Source: DASPKW01 sp038244055
GTDB taxonomy: Bacteria > Planctomycetota > Phycisphaerae > Tepidisphaerales > Tepidisphaeraceae
Direction: 5' to 3'
DNA: 6,246 nt
Assembly: GCA_038244055.1 (NCBI GenBank)
Contig: JBBRTW010000433.1
Coordinates: 1-6,246, forward strand
How positions within the stretch are numbered: the first letter of the stretch is position 1; each line of letters opens with the position of its first letter. Of the stretch, positions 1-4,775 are shown in pieces. A program made the translations under genes and the position numbers. The notes beneath the pieces are model-generated. The model did not search any database. It worked only from the letters and a program-made list of their open reading frames with translations, and was not told where the DNA came from.

Positions 1-78
1 ATTCCGATGTCGAGTAGGGGGTTGTGATGGGACATGACAGTGTCGAAATGCAATTCGGCATGGACTCGACATCGGAAT
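1..78. repeat. 14-bp inverted repeat with tgtcgag motifs in the leader
   Basis: The bases attccgatgtcgag at 1-14 are the exact reverse complement of 65-78, leaving a 50-base interior. A direct copy of the motif gaatgtcgagctac starts at 75, so the right arm overlaps a unit of the repeat family that is tandem at 152-201. A further variant, tgtcgagccac, lies at 90-100. The stretch 1-208 contains no gene I can support; its open frames are short and repeat-derived. The function is unknown. It may be the edge of a dispersed intergenic element cut by the window start. Confidence 0.5.
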
Positions 79-151
79 GTCGAGCTACTTGTCGAGCCAC
101 TTTTTTAGGATTCGATATTGGGATGGCGATTGACGGTCGGACTCAACATTG

Positions 152-201
152 GAATGTCGAGCTACTTTTGAATGTCGAGCTACTTTTGAATGTCGAGCTA
201 C
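152..201 (+). repeat. 18-bp tandem repeat (gaatgtcgagctactttt)
   Basis: Two perfect 18-bp units lie at 152-169 and 170-187, followed by a 14-base partial unit at 188-201. An isolated unit lies at 75-90. The array ends 7 bases before the likely start codon of the downstream gene. Because 18 is a multiple of three, the array stays open in that gene's frame and would read as ECRATF repeats from a TTG at 149. I think that extension is spurious, since the hydrophobic signal sequence starts only at 209. The array may lie in the 5' untranslated region; any regulatory role is a guess. Confidence 0.8.
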
Positions 202-208
202 ATGCCAC

Positions 209-1489
209 ATGATGCTGAAAACTGTATTTGCAATATTTATCGCGGCGTTTCTGGCCCTTGGGCCGGGATGCGCGGAATATGGATCGGCTCAGCCGAAGCG
301 GCCGGTTCCGCCGCCGCTGGCGGATGAACCGATCGGCCTGCAACTGACCCGCGCTGAGCCGCGTCTGGCGGGGGAATCGTTTCGCGTGCTGCTGGATTTC
401 GAAAAGCCGCACGATTCGGCATTTCTGCTCGCGCCCCTGCGACCGACCATCGATCCGGGCAACGCCCACACCGGCCGCTCCAGCCTGCTTCTCAATCCCC
501 AGATTCGCGAATTCGCCGTGAAGCTCGGTGCGCTGTCGCCCGGGCCATTCCCCGGATCGTGGACTCTAGCCGGCGCATACTTTCGCTCGGCCGGGCCGGC
601 CACTATCACCCTCTCCTGGCGCACCGCATCGGGCATCCAGCCGGCCGGGCAGCGCGAGGTCACACTTGCGCCCAACCAGTGGACGCCGGTCCTTCTCGAT
701 CTGACGACCGCCTCAACCCAGACCAGCGCCGATGCTGGGGTGCTGGTTTTCAAAGTCGCGGGGAGCGCGATGGTTTGGTGCGATGATGTCGTGCTCATCA
801 ACAACGATCGCGTGCTCGATGCGCCGGCGCGTTCGGCCAATTCCGCGACCGCCAATTCGGCGATCTCCGGGTCCTCGGCCGCCAACTCCGCCGAGCCGCA
901 GTGGACCATCCGCCGCCGGGGCTTGCAGACGATCGTCGATCAGCCGGGGCGATTCCGCCTGACGCTCAAGACGTCCGAAGGAGCCGAAGATGGATGGAAC
1001 TGCGTGGAGGCCTGCGAGCTCCGCGCCTGTTTTGTTTCCGCGACGGGCCGCAACTGGACCATCTATTCCGATGGCCGGCAGGTTCTGGATGGAAAGTTGG
1101 AGATGGTCTATCGCAATGTCGACCCAGCGATCCGAATCACGCTGGCCGAGCAACACGCCGAGCCGGGCGAACTGGAAGTGGCGGAGGAGTTCGGGCGGGT
1201 CAATCGCGAAACGGCGGGCGACAGGAACAACGATGGATACAACGAACTCCGCGGCGCTTACCAACTCTCGGCCAATGGCTGCCGCTTCGAGGCGCGGCTG
1301 ATTCCCAAAACCCGCGCGATCGTCAAGCCGATCATTGAGATCGCCGGCCTGCCCAGAGGCGCGGCCATCGTCACCGTGGAGGGGCAACTCATCGAGCGGC
1401 ACGTTCGCCTGCCCGATGGCCGATTGCTCGTCCAAATACCGCTGACGATCGAGCGCGCGGCGACGATTAATGTTTCGGTGAAGAAATAA
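209..1489 (+). CDS. Secreted two-domain protein of unknown function
   Basis: This is a 426-residue exported protein. Residues 1-22 form a signal peptide (MMLKTVFAIFIAAFLALGPGC). C21 follows a non-canonical lipobox (GPG-C), so lipid anchoring is possible but not secure. Residues about 55-200 are beta-rich, with a pattern like a galactose-binding or carbohydrate-binding jelly roll (LLDFE, SLLLNP, WTPVLLDL, WCDDVVLIN). An Ala/Ser/Asn-rich linker spans about 206-229. Residues 231-426 form a second beta-rich domain containing D338-RNNDGYN-E346, a DxNxDGxxE loop of the kind that binds calcium in EF-hand or dockerin-like proteins. I do not recognise the family, and no catalytic motif is evident. The start at 209 (or the adjacent ATG at 212) is chosen because the signal peptide begins there; no Shine-Dalgarno is visible. 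It converges on the GH5 gene with a 102-bp gap that contains no clear terminator. A role in polysaccharide binding is inference from the fold pattern and the neighbour. Confidence 0.8.
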   Translation: MMLKTVFAIFIAAFLALGPGCAEYGSAQPKRPVPPPLADEPIGLQLTRAEPRLAGESFRVLLDFEKPHDSAFLLAPLRPTIDPGNAHTGRSSLLLNPQIREFAVKLGALSPGPFPGSWTLAGAYFRSAGPATITLSWRTASGIQPAGQREVTLAPNQWTPVLLDLTTASTQTSADAGVLVFKVAGSAMVWCDDVVLINNDRVLDAPARSANSATANSAISGSSAANSAEPQWTIRRRGLQTIVDQPGRFRLTLKTSEGAEDGWNCVEACELRACFVSATGRNWTIYSDGRQVLDGKLEMVYRNVDPAIRITLAEQHAEPGELEVAEEFGRVNRETAGDRNNDGYNELRGAYQLSANGCRFEARLIPKTRAIVKPIIEIAGLPRGAAIVTVEGQLIERHVRLPDGRLLVQIPLTIERAATINVSVKK

Positions 1490-1591
1490 CGACGGCGCGG
1501 GCCGCTCGCGCGGAATATCCGGGGCCTCGGGTGTCATCGCGCGGTTGAAGCGCCACGGGTACGCGGGTGTGCTATCACCAGATTCAAGCGG

Positions 1592-2716
1592 TTAGTCTTC
1601 CAGCATCTTCGGCGTCATCTTTTCAAACAGCTTGAGCCAGCTCAGCCAGATTCCCTGTGGCATCGTGATCTTCTTATCCGCCTGCAGTTGCTCGAGCTCT
1701 TTGGTCGTGAATCCGTCGTAATGCCCGATCCACCCCGTCGCGATCCCTTTTGATTTGAGCAGAAAATCCTCCAGTTCATCGGCCCCGCAGGCGAGCGGGA
1801 AGGTTTCTTCGATCACCACCGGCTTGCCGACGGCGAAGAGTTTGAGCATCGTAATCGCCTCGTCCACCTTTCCTTTTTCCGGGTAGATGTGGACGGAGAT
1901 GAAATCGAGATCGGCGGTGGATTTTTCGGGGATGAACCCGGAGAGAAACCCCCACTTGGGAATCCACGGCAGCAGGCCGACGGTGATCAGGTGCGATTTG
2001 TCCTTGGCGCGGATGGCGGCCGAGAGCTGCGCGATCCACTGCGCGGACATCTCCTCGCGCTTGCGGCCGGCCGGGTCCAGGCTGAGGAACTGCACGAAAT
2101 CGTAGTCGCCGAGCGGCTTGCCGGAGTACCAGTCGCCCGCTTTGCGTTTGCCGCCGGCGATGATCGGCTCGTTGATCAGGTCGTAGCAGAAGACGGCGGG
2201 GCTGCCCGCGCAGGTCTGGGCGATGATCTCCCAGAATTTCGCCTGCGTTTTCCAGCGCGTGGCTTCATCCATCGCATCGTACCACTTGGGCACGTCCTTG
2301 GTGCGGTAGCAGGCCAGCCCGGTGATATCGAGATAGAGGCCGGTCTCCTCCGCCAGCTTGAGCATGCGCGTAAGCTGCTTGAGGGCCTGCTCGTTGGGCT
2401 TATCGGGCGCGGACATAAACTTGGAGAACTGGAGATGGATGCGGATGACGTTCCCGCGCATGGTCTTTACCTCGCGGAAGTCTTCTTCGATGGGCTTGAA
2501 ATCCTTATCCCAGAAATCCTCCATCAGCTTTCCGTGGTGGCCATAATTGAAGCCCCAGGGATGGAAGGGTCTGTTGGAGGGGACGAGGATGAAACCCTTT
2601 TTGTCGGGGGAGATTTGGATGCGGTCGAGGGCGGCGGCGGGGGGGGCGGAGAGAGCGGGGAGGGCGGCGAGAGCGGCGAGGAGGGCGAGGATGATGAAGA
2701 GGCGGCGATGGGGCAT
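1592..2716 (-). CDS. Secreted GH5-type glycoside hydrolase (cellulase/mannanase-like)
   Basis: This 374-residue protein has a signal peptide (residues 1-29, hydrophobic core IILALLAALAALPAL, likely cut after PAAA) and a TIM-barrel glycosidase layout. The GH5/clan GH-A landmarks appear in order: R92 in NVIRIHL, the strand-4 motif LINEP with general acid/base E183, H276 and Y278 in VHIYP on strand 6, and the strand-7 motif KPVVIEET, where E304 (less likely E303) would be the nucleophile. A tryptophan-containing segment near the C-terminus (IWLSWLKLF, about 356-364) would lie in the strand-8 region. Members hydrolyse beta-1,4-linked glycans with retention of configuration. Substrate (cellulose, mannan, other) cannot be read from the sequence, and no binding module is fused. 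It acts outside the cytoplasm. The start is supported by a GGAG seven bases upstream and by the signal peptide. The gene diverges from the zinc-ribbon membrane protein across 97 bp. Confidence 0.88.
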   Translation of the reverse strand: MPHRRLFIILALLAALAALPALSAPPAAALDRIQISPDKKGFILVPSNRPFHPWGFNYGHHGKLMEDFWDKDFKPIEEDFREVKTMRGNVIRIHLQFSKFMSAPDKPNEQALKQLTRMLKLAEETGLYLDITGLACYRTKDVPKWYDAMDEATRWKTQAKFWEIIAQTCAGSPAVFCYDLINEPIIAGGKRKAGDWYSGKPLGDYDFVQFLSLDPAGRKREEMSAQWIAQLSAAIRAKDKSHLITVGLLPWIPKWGFLSGFIPEKSTADLDFISVHIYPEKGKVDEAITMLKLFAVGKPVVIEETFPLACGADELEDFLLKSKGIATGWIGHYDGFTTKELEQLQADKKITMPQGIWLSWLKLFEKMTPKMLED

Positions 2717-2723
2717 GATCTGG

Positions 2724-2727
2724 CTCC
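2724..2727 (-). promoter_or_regulatory. Shine-Dalgarno of the GH5 gene
   Basis: On the minus strand GGAG lies seven bases before the ATG at 2716. It is one of only two convincing ribosome binding sites in the window and supports this start. Confidence 0.6.
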
Positions 2728-2776
2728 GGTGGGAATGTGTTAGTGGATACTACCACGGGTGCGGGGCGGGCGTTTA

Positions 2777-2807
2777 TTGCGACAGCCCGGCCGGGAATCG
2801 TTACAAT
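2777..2807 (+). promoter_or_regulatory. Candidate sigma70-like promoter, possibly leaderless
   Basis: TTGCGA at 2777-2782 and TACAAT at 2802-2807 (five of six matches to the -10 consensus) are separated by 19 bp. Transcription would start at about 2813-2815, which is the ATG at 2814. This would explain why that gene has no Shine-Dalgarno. The assignment is by eye only. Confidence 0.35.
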
Positions 2808-2813
2808 GTCGCG

Positions 2814-3782
2814 ATGCGCGGCCTGCCGACCTGCTTGACTGTGATCGCAACCGTCGCGGCGGCGTATCTGCTTTGGAAGCCGCTGCTGGGAGGGCATCCG
2901 TTTGGGCCGCCAAGTACACCCGATCCTGATCCAACGGTCGTAGTCTGCAACGGTCAACTCGATCGCCGGCTTCCGGAGATTAATTTTAACGGGCAGGGGT
3001 TGCGTGATGTTTTCGATTTCGTCGAAGATGTCACCGGCGCTCCAGTCGCGACTGATTGGGACGCCCTGGCAGCCGTTGGGATATCAAAGGATACGCCCGT
3101 CAGCGCCCACCTCAAGGACACAAAATCTTCTCGCATGCTGAAGTACATTCTTGACTCTGCATCCGCTGCAACGCCCGGCCGGCCAATATTGGCTTATTCG
3201 AGTGACAATGCGATTTGCGTTTCCACCAAGGCTGAAATTGATGCCGGCGTGACTGCCCACATCTACGCCATCGCCGATTTGACTCAGCCTGCTCCGGATT
3301 CATTTATGCTGGCGTTCGGCCGCTCACCCTTTCAAGCCGATACGAGCACCGCCATCCAGCGGCAACAGGCTCTGATCGCCGATCTGCAATTGCGCTTCAA
3401 CCCCAAGCTGATCAAGCGGGACGATCCAAACGCCCGCTCACTGACGATAAAGTCCCGTTTTTTCGTTCCGAACCCGGAACTGATCATCCTTACAAACAAG
3501 AGCCAACCCGCCATCGCCCACCATCTCGCCACTCTGCGCTGGCTCCCCGGCGCCAAAGCCTTCGCCCTGCGGACCACCGCGCTGCTGCTGGCGACGCTCA
3601 CGATGCTCCACCTTACGGGATTTCTCATCCGCCGCTCGCGCCGCCCGGGCAAGGGGTACTGCAGTAAGTGCGGATACGATCTTCGGGCCACGCCGGAGCG
3701 ATGTCCGGAATGCGGGAGCGTTTCAAAATCCCCGTCCGCGCCGGAGCGAGCGTCTTCGCCCCGGAGGGGCGGGGGAGTGTAG
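2814..3782 (+). CDS. Membrane protein with STN/secretin-like domain and C-terminal zinc ribbon
   Basis: This is a 322-residue protein. Residues 4-22 form an N-terminal membrane segment. Residues about 53-156 resemble the short STN/secretin N-terminal domain common in planctomycete proteins: INFNGQGLRDVFDFVEDVTG, then VSAHLKDTKSSRMLKYIL, ending in HIYAIADL (compare the usual VYDVRDL). Residues about 248-273 form a second membrane segment, followed by the basic stretch RRSRRPGK, which places the C-terminus in the cytoplasm. Residues 283-300 form a zinc ribbon with ligands C283, C286, C297 and C300 in CSKCGYDLRATPERCPEC. The domain between the membrane segments would be periplasmic. Starts upstream of 2814 (as far as 2547) would overlap the GH5 gene antisense and add low-complexity sequence, so I reject them. 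The last 16 or so residues are encoded by a REP-like repeat that also supplies the stop codon. Function is unknown; no secretion operon is present. Confidence 0.75.
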   Translation: MRGLPTCLTVIATVAAAYLLWKPLLGGHPFGPPSTPDPDPTVVVCNGQLDRRLPEINFNGQGLRDVFDFVEDVTGAPVATDWDALAAVGISKDTPVSAHLKDTKSSRMLKYILDSASAATPGRPILAYSSDNAICVSTKAEIDAGVTAHIYAIADLTQPAPDSFMLAFGRSPFQADTSTAIQRQQALIADLQLRFNPKLIKRDDPNARSLTIKSRFFVPNPELIILTNKSQPAIAHHLATLRWLPGAKAFALRTTALLLATLTMLHLTGFLIRRSRRPGKGYCSKCGYDLRATPERCPECGSVSKSPSAPERASSPRRGGGV

Positions 3783-3832
3783 CCACGGGTGGAGCATCGG
3801 CGCAGCGCAGCCAGCCGATGCGCAACCCGTGG
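3743..3832 (+). repeat. REP-like palindromic element, copy 1
   Basis: The element has two palindromes. A mini-hairpin at 3757-3771 has stem cgcccc/ggggcg with loop gga. A long hairpin at 3783-3832 has outer stem ccacgggt/acccgtgg (3783-3790 with 3825-3832), a small internal loop, inner stem gcatcggc/gccgatgc (3794-3801 with 3814-3821) and a 12-base loop. The long hairpin begins one base after the TAG of the upstream gene and could stop or stabilise its transcript. It lacks a following T run, so it is not a classic intrinsic terminator. A related inverted copy lies at 3986-4076. Confidence 0.7.
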
Positions 3833-4092
3833 ACTTCGACGCCCGACCGCTTAAAAAATCGGATAAAACTGCCCCGTCCCGAAGGGCCGGAGGAAGCGCG
3901 GTGTTCGGTAATCCTCGCGAATATTGCCTTATCCATGTGAGCACGTTTTATCGAACGAACCTGCTCAACTTGGGCGAAGTTCCGTCGCCCCTCCGGGGCT
4001 CTTGGCTTACGCGCCTACTGTCCACGGGTTGCGCTGCGCTTCACCCGTGGTTACAGTCCCTCGCTCCTTCGGAGCGAAATAATCCGGCTCTC
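3783..4092. other. Intergenic region between convergent genes, no gene
   Basis: These 310 bases separate two convergent genes. Both ends are occupied by the REP-like element copies. The middle (about 3842-3985) is lower in G+C, contains an aaaaaa run near 3853, and has no recognisable gene, RNA or palindrome that I can support. Open frames across it are built from repeat sequence and look spurious. Confidence 0.7.
3986..4076 (-). repeat. REP-like palindromic element, copy 2 (inverted)
   Basis: Read on the minus strand, this repeats the order of copy 1. First comes a mini-hairpin cgctcc/ggagcg at 4062-4076. Next is the ccacgggt/acccgtgg stem (4022-4029 with 4043-4050) with a loop sharing the gcgcagcgca core. 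Last is the mini-hairpin agccccggaggggcg at 3986-4000. Compared with copy 1, the inner gcatcggc/gccgatgc stem is missing and the mini-hairpins differ in order and sequence. The opposite orientation fits a BIME-like pair. No RAYT transposase is in the window. Confidence 0.65.
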
Positions 4093-4653
4093 TTACCAAT
4101 CCGCCTTCCGCGAGAATGGGCCTACATCCTGAGCGTTATATCTTGCGGCAATTTCTTGAGATCGCTTGAGCCAAAAGCGCGCGTCGTCGACATAGCGCAT
4201 TGAGTTCAGGGTGAAGGCTGCGCCATTGGCGAGGACCTCTCCAGAATAGAGTACGGTCTCTCGATTGTCGTCGACCTGCTGGAACATCTCGATTTGAATC
4301 TGGCCATCGGCTACATGATAAATCCCCACATCTACCCCGGAGAAATTGTCGGCTTCCCTCCAAGTCGGCATATGGTTAAACCAGCCGCTTCGCATGACGC
4401 GTCCATCGGGCCAGAATCTGTAAAAGCAGTAAAAATGTCGATTGTTCTCAACTGACCACTGGCAGACATACAGCAGGTCATATCTGATCAATGGCGGGCC
4501 GGAGGTTTGGCCTCGCATCGAAAGTGTCTTGCCGAGGTCGGCGGGAATGAAGCGGTCGTCAGAGGTTCGGTGAACGGAGCGGCATCCACCCGATAACGCC
4601 AGTGCAACCAGGAGTAAGAATTGTGGACCAAGAGGTCGCATGGTCGGCCGCAT
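4093..4653 (-). CDS. Small probable lipoprotein of unknown function
   Basis: This is a 186-residue protein with an N-terminal export signal (MRPTMRPLGPQFLLLVALAL) leading to SGG-C24, a near-lipobox that suggests lipid anchoring. Residues about 55-155 are beta-rich and aromatic (LLYVCQWSVENNRHFYCFYRF, WPDGRVMRSGWF, VGIYHVADGQIQIEMF, VLYSGEVLANGAAFTL). The up-and-down strand pattern with a YxFxPDGRV hairpin is reminiscent of lipocalin-like barrels, but this is only a pattern impression. I do not recognise the family. The start could be M1 at 4653 or M5 at 4641. The longer frame from 4737 is rejected because its first 28 codons come from repeat DNA. No Shine-Dalgarno is visible. It lies 122 bp downstream of the MetE-like gene on the same strand, so co-transcription is possible but not shown. 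Confidence 0.7.
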   Translation of the reverse strand: MRPTMRPLGPQFLLLVALALSGGCRSVHRTSDDRFIPADLGKTLSMRGQTSGPPLIRYDLLYVCQWSVENNRHFYCFYRFWPDGRVMRSGWFNHMPTWREADNFSGVDVGIYHVADGQIQIEMFQQVDDNRETVLYSGEVLANGAAFTLNSMRYVDDARFWLKRSQEIAARYNAQDVGPFSRKADW

Positions 4654-4669
4654 TTCGTGGTCACGCCAT

Positions 4670-4714
4670 CCGGGACGGCGCTCTGGTCGCTGCGCTCCCG
4701 GCGCTGTGTCCCGG
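4670..4714. repeat. Imperfect palindrome upstream of the lipoprotein gene
   Basis: Arms ccgggac (4670-4676) and gtcccgg (4708-4714) pair perfectly. After a small bulge, gcgc at 4678-4681 pairs with gcgc at 4701-4704, leaving a 19-base loop. The palindrome ends 16 bases before the chosen start codon on the minus strand. It could be a REP-like element, a terminator-like structure behind the MetE-like gene (no T run follows it) or a 5' UTR hairpin. Confidence 0.5.
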
Positions 4715-4729
4715 CTTTTCAGTACCTTG

Positions 4730-4765
4730 TGCTTCATGCTTCATGTCTTCATGTTTCATGTTTCT
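4730..4765 (+). repeat. Heptanucleotide tandem array (tgcttca/tgtttca)
   Basis: Units run tgcttca, tgcttca, tgtcttca (8 bases), tgtttca, tgtttct. On the minus strand this reads as catgaag/catgaaa repeats. The array begins 10 bases after the stop codon of the MetE-like gene, between it and the lipoprotein gene. Confidence 0.65.
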
Positions 4766-4775
4766 CATCTCCCCA

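Noticed and set aside
152..201. CRISPR array
   Set aside because: The units are directly adjacent without unique spacers. The same holds for 5166-5261, and there are no cas genes.
149..208. TTG start giving an ECRATF-repeat N-terminus on the first gene
   Set aside because: The codons are simply the 18-bp tandem repeat read in frame, and the signal peptide begins at 209.
1495..1511. Terminator hairpin between the first two genes
   Set aside because: The stem is only five base pairs (gcgcg/cgcgc) in GC-rich DNA, and no T run follows on either strand.
713..1537. 274-residue open frame on the minus strand over the first gene
   Set aside because: It is antisense to a protein with a signal peptide and a coherent beta-rich pattern. 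The frame has no recognisable motif and high Arg content, as expected for a shadow.
1889..2743. 284-residue open frame on the plus strand antisense to the GH5 gene
   Set aside because: It lies almost wholly over the GH5 gene, whose signal peptide and catalytic motifs are clear. Its translation is low-complexity Gly/Glu-rich sequence near the end, typical of a high-GC shadow frame.
2547..2813. N-terminal extension of the zinc-ribbon protein from an upstream ATG
   Set aside because: It would overlap the 5' end of the GH5 gene and place about 89 residues of Ala/Arg-rich sequence before the membrane segment.
3668..4203. Small proteins encoded across the intergenic repeat region
   Set aside because: The open frames at 3668-3940 and 3829-4203 run through palindromic repeat DNA and into neighbouring genes, with no start signal or recognisable domain.
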